DNA from: Amaurobius ferox | Taxonomy: Eukaryota > Arthropoda > Arachnida > Araneae > Amaurobiidae | Length of the DNA: 64,000 bases | Assembly (NCBI GenBank): GCA_951213105.1 | Contig: OX578140.1 | Location: 122,323,985-122,387,984, forward strand | Direction of reading: 5' to 3' | Part shown: positions 55,333-64,000 of the stretch, piece by piece | Layout of the letters: each line of letters opens with the position of its first letter | How positions within the stretch are numbered: the first letter of the stretch is position 1 | Notes under the pieces: generated by a model | Seen by the model: the letters and a program-made list of their open reading frames with translations, nothing else | What the model was told of the DNA's origin: nothing | Database searches by the model: none | Position numbers and translations under genes: made by a program

Positions 55333-56517
55333 AAAAATATGTCTTTAAATATGAAAAGAAGCTGCAATTTAGAACTATTGTAGTTTAAACTAGCTGTATA
55401 TTAGAAGTATCTATATTTTACAAAATTGTGAATCAAAAGTTTTACGACTAGGCTTAATGGATTGTTGACGTACCAATTCTTTGGAAGTTTCTTAAATCCT
55501 GAGAGCGGTATATTCAACAAAATTGATTCCAAAACTCTGTAGTTTGATGTAGTATAAAATGGATGTTAGAATTTAAGCTAAAACTTTTAAATAAATAGAA
55601 TCTTCACAGCAAACATGAATGTTAACCCAGACTTTCCAACGGCGATTTCCAGGTAACGTAGGGGATGGTCCGTCTGATCACGTGATATTTCAAGTGTATT
55701 AGCCAGTATGTCCCGCCAGCCACGATTTTCAATTTATTACGTCATCTGTTTATTTTGACAAAGATTTTTGAAACTCATATATTGTAGTACGGGTAATCTT
55801 CCACTATTACACGGGTATATCTTCTAATCTACGAAAATATAAATAGTACGGATATATCTACCCATACAATTTTGGCGCTTTCATTTTAGAATGTATTGAT
55901 TCAATTTCATATTTTTTGTATATTTGTTTACAAACAAGAACAGGATGTTTTATCCTTCATATCCGCCTGTGAAGATAATTTTGTATAACGAGAACAGCGA
56001 TCCTTAAACTTCTTTTCAGACGCATATTTTTATAGAATATAATATAATATTTTAATAGTATATATAAATAATATTTATAGAATATATATATAATATTTTA
56101 ATAGTTTATATAATGTAATATTTTAATATTTTAATATATTAAAATATTATATAGAATATAATATTTTAATAGAATGCTTTAAATGATAATTTCACTTACT
56201 ATAGTATGGAATTTGTACGCAATTGTGAATTCTAAGTTTCTTTATATATTATACATTTCGTACGAAAAGCTGGTATGCTGCTAGTTATCTTATAAAATTA
56301 CTCATATTTTCACTAAACTTTTAATTAAATTTCATGAGAAGCTTGGAGATGTAATGACTCTAATCAAAGAACCACAGACTGAGAAAATGAAAACTCTCAA
56401 TCCTACGAGTTCCTCTAAGTAAATATTTGAAATCCCAATTACCTTTACCAGAAGTGAAAAATTATGTGTGCAGTCCTTTGTTAAACATGGTGATTACTAA
56501 TAAGGACTACTTTTCTA
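55333..56517. other. intergenic; AT-rich palindromic stretch
   Basis: No gene. Positions 56036-56165 consist of AATATTTTAATAG-type words and their complements and could form cruciforms. Confidence 0.45.
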
Positions 56518-56693
56518 TAAGGTTTTGGTTGAAAAAACAATTTTATATGAAATTTGAAAATATAGCTTTTATTCAAAGTAACCGTTTAAGGATTATAGCA
56601 CGCAACATTTGCAGGCACATTTACAGACTTATTTTGACTTTTCTGTCGTATCTCTGCTCTTCGTATATTTATATATACACAAATAATAAAAAA
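56518..56693. repeat. ~175-bp flank shared with 38285-38467
   Basis: Near-identical to the segment preceding family I copy 4. The 95-codon frame at 56427-56714 arises from it. Confidence 0.8.
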
Positions 56694-57425
56694 TCTGATG
56701 TGGGCAGCACATGACTTTCCCTGCAGACTTATATCCACGTTCTCTTTATTTTAATTAAATTTATTTCACTTATAATTCAATTTTCTTTCTCATTCGGTAA
56801 CCGGACTTATTTTCAAAGGTGGCGCGTAGAGAAAATAAAAAAACTCAAATATCTCGAGAACGGCTAGTCCTAGTGTAATGGGGTTGGTCTTATTCTTTTC
56901 ATCGTTAAAAATTACGTATTAAACAAGCATTTAATGGATATATTTGAGCATACGTAGTTCTTTAGTTTAGATTTTGACAATTTTTGCTGGCCATTTTTCA
57001 AAAAAAGGCAGGTTATTTTTTCCGAATCATACCAAAATCTAATCAGCACCAGGGTGACCCACGAGTGACTCATCTACCGAATTTTGTGAAATTCGGTCCA
57101 TTAGTTTTTCAGTTAAAGTGGATACAAACTTTTGCGGGCCATTTCACAAAAAAAGGCGGGTTCTTTTATCCCAAATCATACCCAAAACTAATCAGGACCA
57201 GACTCGCCCACAAGTGACTTACCCACCAAATTTTGTGAAATTCGGTTCATTAGTTTTTTAGTTAGAGTGGATACAATATCTGCACAGACAGACACACACA
57301 CAGACGTCACGCTAAAACTGGTTTTTTTAGTACTCTAGAGGTCTTGAAACGTGTAGATCCGTCGAAAACTCAAGTTGCGATTTTCGACATGATTCCAATA
57401 CTTTCCCTATACATTACCATGTATT
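56694..57425 (+). mobile_element. family I repeat, copy 6, 5' part (split by a LINE)
   Basis: A normal copy up to TTACCATGTATT at 57425, where LINE sequence begins. The missing 3' end, GCAGGGAAAGTAA, resumes at 61720-61732. Confidence 0.9.
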
Positions 57426-57617
57426 TATTTATTTAATTATTTATTTATTACAAAGACTGCAAGCAACAGGACGTAGTCCCAGTTACAGCATGCAGGAGCA
57501 AAACTACATTCAAAATACCATGACATACATTAAAAAAAAGTTAAAATACATTAAAAAGTTAAAACATTAAAATTAAAAAACACTTCACAAGAATACATGT
57601 AATAAAACACAAGATGT
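57426..57617 (-). other. LINE 3' UTR and A-rich tail
   Basis: About 160 bp of AT-rich sequence after the ORF2 stop, ending in TAAATAAATA-type repeats instead of pure poly(A). Such short tandem tails are usual for some Jockey-group elements. Confidence 0.7.
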
Positions 57618-60486
57618 TCACAACAAATGCTCTTTAAAATCCTTCTCAGAAGAATAAAAAATATCAAGATAATCAGGGAAACCATTGTATAATTTAGAAA
57701 AGCAATTTATAGCACAATTATTGCCAATACTCGACCCAAACTTCCTAATGGCAAATAAATTCAAGCTTCTAGTTCTATACTGTGGGACATGAAAACCAAT
57801 CCCACCCAAGACATGGGAACAGTCAACTCGGCCACGAAACAAACCCCTGAAAAAAGAACACAGAATAAAATCCCTTCTTCTCTGTAAGCTTACAACACCA
57901 AACAAACCACGCAAAAAAGCAGACGACAATGCATAACAACTAATGCCAGTTTTCCTAAAATAAAGATATCTCAAGAAACTATTCTGGATGACCTCAATCC
58001 TTCTAGAGTGAACGGCCTGAAAAGGCCTCCAAACCACAGACGCATACTCCAGCCCAGACCTGACCAAGGCATTGAAAAGAACTATTCTGGAATCCTCATT
58101 TACAAAATCATGCGTAATCCTCCTGATGTAGCTTAGATTTCTGTATGATTTAGCACAAATATTGGAGACATGTGTGGAAAAAGAAAAATCAGATGTATAC
58201 GTGACCCCAAGATCAGCAATAGAAAACCTTCTAGTCAAAACAGAGTTGCTAATAGCATACGAAAATAAAATAGGCACTTTTTTACGAGTAAACGACACCA
58301 CACTACATTTACTGATATTGAGATGCAAACGATTTTTGCCACACCAATCAGAAAGGACAAGCAGCTCCGACTGAATATTATTACACGAAACAGCATGAAA
58401 AATAGGACACAAAATCTTCAGATCGTCCGCATAAAAAAGGCAATTTCCAAAACAATCAGCAAAATCATCAATAAAGATAATAAATAAAAGGGGACCAAGA
58501 ATAGAGCCCTGGGGCACACCAGATGTAGCCGAAAAGCTCCTACTCGATGACGAACCAAAATTTACACATGAAAACCTAGAACCCAAATATGACTTCAACA
58601 ACATAACCAAATTAGTACAGAACCCAATACTATTCAATTTATGTATCAGAATACCGTGATCAACCGAATCAAAAGCCTTCGCAAAATCCGTGTAAACAAC
58701 ATCTAATTGACTCCCAGCATCAATGGCATCAATTACATACGAATTAAAACAAAGAAGATTTGTAACAGTTGACCTGCCTCTCATGAAACCATGCTGATTG
58801 ACAGAAATAAACGACCTAACTTGTCTGTATATATATCTATGCAACACAAACTCAAAAACCTTGGCAAAAGGAGAAATAATGGAGATGGGCCTATAGTTAT
58901 CAATACGACATTTGTCACCTTTTTTAAAAATAGGAACAATTCTCGATATCTTCCATTCCTCTGGAAAAACATTACACCTGATGGACAGGTTAAACATAAT
59001 GAGTAAAGGATATACAAGATATTCAGAACACGCCTTAATAATATAAGCAGGAATATTGTCTAAACCCAACGAGCCAGAACCCTTAAGACCATTAATGCCA
59101 CCAGAAACATCATTCAAAGTAACAAGACCAACACTCACAACACCAGAGATATCCGAATTGTAATGCCCAGCCGGAAACGAATCAGCATCGAACGGTGTAC
59201 TGACAATATAATTAGCACAAAAAAAATCAGCGAAAGCATTAGCAATGGATTTATCAGTGGAATACAAAGTATTATTCAAATTCATAGTTTTGCACACAGT
59301 CTTATCTTTAGACTTACTATAGGACCAAAAACGCTTAGGATTGCTTTTAATAGACAATTCAACCAACCTAACATAAGATTTATAATCACTATTAATATCA
59401 GACTTAATCTTAGCTCTAAGCACTTTATACTGAATAAGGTCATAAGTCAAACCTCGCTGTCTATATTTTTCACGAAACCTGTTCTTCAGCCTGATATTCC
59501 GTATAGTACCACGACCAAACCAGGGAGGGTAGTCACTGACTCTAGCAACCGTCTTAGGAATACATGTATCAAAAATTTGAAAAAGATGAAGATAAAAAGC
59601 ACTAACCACATAGTCAATATTATTAGACCAATTCAAGAAATTCCAATCAACATTACTCAATTTTTTATACAAGAGTTCAAAATCAGCCTTTTTAAAATCA
59701 TATAGCACACAATCAGAAAGAGGCCTCCCAGTCACCTTGACTCTTGGAGTCTTAGTATAATTAAGAGTTATAATGATAGAGGGATGATGTACATCCTCAG
59801 GAAGCAAAATATCCTCAACACTAGCCCGTTTAATACTTAAAATACGTTCATCATATCTAGAGATAACCAGATCCAAAGCTGTGTCATTGATATTCAACAC
59901 CTTGTTCAGTTGATTCATCTCATACAGGTTTAAAAAATTCATAAGTAACATTTCAGTATTCGTGTGATTAACTTCATTAGACATGACACAGGGCCAGACA
60001 ATACCAGGTAGGTTAAAATCACCAACTATAATAATGTCATGATTAAAACAACCAAAATCAGCTTCAAACAGATTGAAAAATTTGTCATAGGCAATAAAAT
60101 CCGAAGCAGGTTTAATATATACTACACATAAAAACAAATATTTGCCAACAGCTAGATCAATTTTAATCCACACCGATTCCCCCTGATCATCACCCATGGA
60201 TAACTCTTTGAAATAAATATTAGACTTGAGTGCAATCAGCACCCCCACCTCCACGTAAATCTCGATTATCCATATTTGACCTATCTCTACGTATAACAGC
60301 GTACCGGCCATCAAAAAGTTCAGAGTTTTTTATACTTTCACAAAGCCAAGTCTCAGTAAAACAGATTATATCATAGTCTTGGGCCAGCGTAGATAAGAAC
60401 ACTTTGTTAGTTTTTGTCCGAAGACCCCTAACATTCTGGTAATACATCTTAATGTCCCGGATTGAAGAACATCCATCCTTGACCAC
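57618..60486 (-). pseudogene. LINE ORF2: endonuclease-reverse transcriptase, one frameshift
   Basis: The frame opens at ATG 60484-60486 with the APE-type endonuclease N-terminus (QNVRG with Asn 18, FTETW with Glu 45). It shifts within a run of five G (about 60241-60245 on the plus-strand numbering, read as C), where one base too many moves it out of frame. The downstream frame continues to 57618 and holds VGDFN, DVHHPS, KKGD...NYRPIS, QHGFMRGRST, TDFAKAFDS (motif A, Asp near 58687), GVPQGSILGPLLF (motif B) and YADD (58422-58433), then the typical C-terminal LEYASVVW. There is no RNase H domain. The polymerase triad is intact, but as written the endonuclease is separated from the RT. An error in a homopolymer is a possible alternative. 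Confidence 0.92.
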
Positions 60487-60501
60487 TGGCCCAATATGTA
60501 G

Positions 60502-61533
60502 TCAATTCACATCATTATCCTCGAGGCCATCCGTCACACCCTCCCGGAAAACTTGTTTATCATTTAATTTGCCAAAAAATTTAATTATAAAACAACCTTC
60601 TGGCCAAATATGACCCTTTAATAACTTCGCCATGTCATGTTCAAGGACCTCAATATGAAAAGAGGAGTATGAGTTAAACCTAGTAACAAGTCTGGTACAT
60701 GTAAAACTATCAATAAGGCAGATCTTTAGATGGGATTCGATATCAGACGCCCTCGTATCAGGACTCAACCTTGACAGAAAAACCGCTCCCATTCTGGGGC
60801 GTTTCTGAGCCGCCACTAACTTTGAACTTTTACATGATCCATTTACAATAGTCTTTATTTTCGGCTCAGCACTATATCCCTTAGAGTAGTCATTGACTAT
60901 CCCCACAGAACCAGATCCCACATTATTCAAAATCCTATCACTGTTTGCATGCATATGATCAATACCAGCTCGATTTCGAATTCGACGCAAATCTGGCCAT
61001 TGTTCCTTATCTCTGATGTTCATTTCAACTCCATCATCAACACTTACCTTCAAGCATTCGCCCATACTATTACTTTGAACAGAATCCAAACGTTGATCAA
61101 TTTCCTTCGAAACGATCCCACACTGTTTCAGATCACTGCCACTTGCCCTGTTCCCTATGAAACCATTTCTTGCATTACTATCCGAGTATACTTTATCTTC
61201 AATGCTGACCATTCTCCTAAGCAGGTCAGTATGATTATCCTGCACTTTTCTATTAAGTAGTTCAACCAGTGCTACAATTCTATCCGAGAAATCCAAGTTA
61301 TTATCGGAACTGCTCTTACACTCACCAGTTTTATCACCTACATCCAATGCCTGCTCAAAAATCTCTATCACCTTCTCTCTGTTGCATTCAAAACTGGCCC
61401 TATCCTGCTTGGAGGCCGATTTTCTTTCACAAACAGATAAAAATATCACATTTAAGTTATTGATACACTCAGAAAATGTTCTTCGCAACACAGATCCAAC
61501 ATCTTCCGACGTTGAAACATCAAAATTCGCCAT
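60502..61533 (-). CDS. LINE ORF1 protein (nucleic-acid-binding, RRM-like C-terminus)
   Basis: A 343-residue intact frame upstream of ORF2. The acidic N-terminal half (SFECNREKVIEIFEQAL, then IVALVELLNRKV and LLRRMVSIEDKV) looks helical and may be a coiled coil. The C-terminal part has LSPDTRASDIESHL, then FNSYSSFHIEV, then WPEGCFIIKFFG. That order matches the RRM-like domain of Jockey/CR1 ORF1 proteins, which bind element RNA in the ribonucleoprotein particle. No CCHC zinc knuckle is visible. Start ATG at 61531-61533; the 15-bp gap to ORF2 suggests reinitiation or termination-coupled translation. Confidence 0.85.
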   Translation of the reverse strand: MANFDVSTSEDVGSVLRRTFSECINNLNVIFLSVCERKSASKQDRASFECNREKVIEIFEQALDVGDKTGECKSSSDNNLDFSDRIVALVELLNRKVQDNHTDLLRRMVSIEDKVYSDSNARNGFIGNRASGSDLKQCGIVSKEIDQRLDSVQSNSMGECLKVSVDDGVEMNIRDKEQWPDLRRIRNRAGIDHMHANSDRILNNVGSGSVGIVNDYSKGYSAEPKIKTIVNGSCKSSKLVAAQKRPRMGAVFLSRLSPDTRASDIESHLKICLIDSFTCTRLVTRFNSYSSFHIEVLEHDMAKLLKGHIWPEGCFIIKFFGKLNDKQVFREGVTDGLEDNDVN

Positions 61534-61716
61534 TTCAGATCAAACACAAATTCACCGAATTATTCCTAACTAGTCGATTATAATACTCAATATAATACTA
61601 AAACACTTAAATACTTTTTATTAAAACACTTTACTTTAAAACCTCAATATAAAAGAACTTGAGACCAGAGCACAAAAATGACCAACCTTCATAATCGCCC
61701 TCTACCGGCCATCCTC
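61534..61716 (-). other. LINE 5' UTR
   Basis: About 180 bp from the junction with family I to the ORF1 ATG. Its start is GC-richer than the rest. It may hold an internal promoter, as in other Jockey-group LINEs; this is inference. Confidence 0.55.
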
Positions 61717-61719
61717 ATT

Positions 61720-61732
61720 GCAGGGAAAGTAA
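61720..61732 (+). mobile_element. family I repeat, copy 6, 3' end after the LINE
   Basis: GCAGGGAAAGTAA, the last 13 bases of family I, completing the copy that starts at 56694. Confidence 0.85.
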
Positions 61733-62173
61733 AAATATTAATATATTTTACACCAAGGTGCTGCCTAAATTCATGTTTTGCGTCATTACAAACAGTAACT
61801 GATATTTATGTAAAATAAAAATTGTCGGAAGTAGCATGGTACGAAACTATCAATATATGTGAAGCAATTTTAAAAACAAAATGAATTTCATTATGCGGGA
61901 CAATAAAAGCAACGCAGTTACCATATGCATTAACGGCCCTGCTTTCCTTGTCCAATAAAGAACGTTTACATTTTGCTTCCAAAGCTAATTCATACCCTAT
62001 TATTACTGTGTAGCAATGCTTGCTAATACAGTTTTGGTTCGTATACTAGGAAATGTACAAGCCGATTTCCGGAATTTGAGATTCGAACCTCTGCTTAAAA
62101 TTACACCGGAACATATAGCAAATTTATGAAAATCCAGCAATGTTTTTCCGATACGCCTACTTACAACAAAAAA
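61733..62173. other. no recognisable feature
   Basis: AT-rich spacer; nothing coding is seen. Confidence 0.4.
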
Positions 62174-63009
62174 TCTGATGTGTACAGCACATGACTTTCC
62201 TTATATAATGCAATGAATTTGCTACTTTTACAGTAAAAAAAATAGGTTATTCTTATAGTAGAGACTTACATTCTTTCCAAGATATTGGATTTTCGTCAAT
62301 GAGTCGTCATTTTCATTGATTTAGTGTCATTTATTTCCATTTGGCGAGAATTTCGTTAATTTAGCAACATTTAAAAAATCGCCAAATTGGCGACTTTCTA
62401 CCAAATTCGTCGCCAAAATCTCGCCAAACGTTATGGATGGAGAAATAAGTTATTCTTATAGCAGATAAATGACTATTGCCGTTCAAATACAAATGTATTT
62501 CTCAAAGTATGTTTTCTTATGAATGAAACCCAGCTAGATCCACAAAAATGATGTCACCAAATTTATCGTATGATATTACATATAAAAAGTGAACATGCGT
62601 CTCAACAGTTAATATTTTTTTTAATTTATGGAGTTTTTTGATATATTTGTTTGAAAAATGTGCAATATCTCGAGAACGGTTCGTGCTGGAGTTCTAAAGT
62701 TTATGTCAATCGTTTTCTAAAGAAAAATTACATTAAAAATGTCTATTTGCGTAACTTTATTAAAGCTTTCAAATTTTTGATGATTTTTTTCAAAATTTCA
62801 CTCGACAATTTCGGTTGTTTCTGAACATTCGATTGAGCATAAAAACAATAGGCTTCCGGTACTCATGGATTGTAATTTTTGTACCAAATTTCGTTCGTCA
62901 GTTATCGTCTCCACAGACGCACTGACACACACATACACGCACACACACAAACACACGCACACACACACACGCACACGCACGCACGCACACACACAAACAC
63001 ACACGCACG

Positions 63010-63061
<52 letters not shown>

Positions 63062-63194
63062 GGCATCATCTCAAAAACGTCTGATTCATGTTCAGGGATG
63101 CTTGAAACGTGCTCTCCCGTCGAAAATTCGAATTCGAATTTTCGACCCCGTCATAATACTTTCCTTATACATTATACGTATATCAGGAAAGTAA
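62174..63194 (+). mobile_element. family II repeat, full-length copy with long (CA)n
   Basis: From TCTGATGTGTACAGCACATG to ATCAGGAAAGTAA, with a (CA)n/(CACG)n tract of about 130 bp at 62927-63058. Frames made of alternating Thr/His or Cys/Val are microsatellite artefacts. The end word ATAAGGAAAGTAA occurs again directly after it (63198-63210). Confidence 0.85.
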
Positions 63195-64000
63195 ATATAA
63201 GGAAAGTAAAAAGGAATAACTTGTTGCGAAGGCGTACTACGCCTTAAATAAGGGTGTAGAGTGTATTCAATCCAGCTTTCGTTATCCGCCTTCGTTAGCT
63301 CAAGCAAGAAGATATAGTCGTAAAAAATAAACTTTGCTATAATTAAAAGCTGAGATAAGATCAAATTAGTGAAATACCTAGCATTAGGAAGGGGGCTCAA
63401 AATCGTGTCATCGTGCTGCTTTCAAAATACCTTATACTCAGTACAATTAATTCCAAAATCAACAGCTGACTTCATAAACATAATTAAAAGCTGCGTTCGA
63501 AAAGTGTATTTCATTACCTCCTTTATAAACACGTCATTACTATAACAACAGACGACAGTTACCACGACCAACAGCGACGCGGAACGGGTAAAAAAAAGAC
63601 ACACTTCACCAGCGGAACCAAAAAATTTCAATTTTTAGGCGTTGTTTGAAAAATTCACACAAAATAACATCATATAGTAATTAAAAAATATGTTAGAATG
63701 CTACGAAAAAGGAATCTTATAAAATTCATATTTCGATGTATTTACAAATAAATAAATATGAAAGAATTATTTCACAGATTCAATTAAAATATCGTAAGAA
63801 AAAATGTTCTTCGGTCTTTTTTGATGATGTCAGAATAGAAACTTTGCAATAATATTTTCGATAGGTAAGGCACCGATTTGTGTGAACATCGATCAAAATT
63901 GTTCTTCAACATTAAATAAATAGAGAACTAATTCTAGTTTTTAGAAAATCTCGCCAAGGTATGCTATACCGGAAGCTCAACTGACCAGGTACCGAATTTT
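63195..64000. other. no gene recognised to the end of the window
   Basis: AT-rich sequence. Frames at 63092-63400 and 63422-63631 on the minus strand have no recognisable motif. Confidence 0.4.

Larger units (their letters stand above)
57426..61716 (-). mobile_element. Jockey/CR1-type LINE, near full length
   Basis: A 4.3-kb minus-strand non-LTR element: 5' UTR (about 61534-61716), ORF1, a 15-bp gap, ORF2, 3' UTR and a degenerate (AAATA)n tail (57426-57458). It lies inside family I copy 6 between GTATT and GCAGGG. At most 3 bp (ATT, 57423-57425 and 61717-61719) may be duplicated. ORF1 is open and ORF2 has one frameshift, so the insertion looks young. Confidence 0.93.

Noticed and set aside
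59163..59705. 180-codon plus-strand frame inside the LINE
   Set aside because: It is the antisense shadow of the reverse transcriptase gene.
62798..63247. Cys/Val- or Thr/His-repeat proteins
   Set aside because: Artefacts of the (CA)n/(TG)n tract in family II.

Overview
This window looks like repeat-dominated, AT-rich nuclear DNA of an arthropod. A chelicerate such as a spider is my guess, from the style of the repeats and the zinc-finger PolB elements; nothing in the sequence proves the taxon. I found no convincing host gene, rRNA, true tRNA gene or CRISPR array. Almost everything recognisable is a mobile element, a remnant of one, or tandem repeat DNA.

The standout is 1781-14659, a 12.9 kb element that is almost one perfect palindrome. 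Two 6,120-bp arms (1781-7900 and 8540-14659) are mirror images about position 8220 and surround a 639-bp unique loop. Each arm carries a complete protein-primed family B DNA polymerase with four N-terminal C2H2 zinc fingers, apparently spliced from two exons. The termini (5'-AG...CT-3') and a 6-bp target duplication (GGTGTC at 1775-1780 and 14660-14665) are Maverick/Polinton hallmarks. No integrase, protease, ATPase or capsid gene is present. The only arm difference I found among the encoded proteins is one Asp/Asn change.

The second coding element is a nearly complete Jockey/CR1-type LINE on the minus strand (57426-61716). It has an intact ORF1 and an ORF2 (endonuclease plus reverse transcriptase) broken by a one-base frameshift. 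It sits inside a copy of a ~0.77 kb repeat.

The rest is a mosaic. Family I (six copies, all plus strand), family II (several copies, both strands) and family III share one architecture: a short 5' inverted repeat, a (GACA)n/(CA)n tract near the 3' end, and a 3' terminal stem-loop. I read them tentatively as non-autonomous Helentron/DINE-1-like elements. A head-to-tail pair of canonical non-autonomous Helitrons lies at 26121-28424. Two solo LTRs with 4-bp target duplications lie at 28896-30066 (inside a TA-flanked long-TIR element) and 42592-43544 (inside a satellite). The satellite at 42095-47112 has about 18 copies of a 226-bp unit with higher-order structure. There are also a tRNA-derived SINE (35688-35972), a pogo-like element (45-1447), fragments of a Tc1 transposase and an RNase H domain, a palindromic element (34331-34512) and several short tandem arrays.

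The elements do not form a host pathway; their relation is nesting. LINE into family I, LTR into satellite, LTR into TA element and family II into a tandem repeat give a relative order of insertions.
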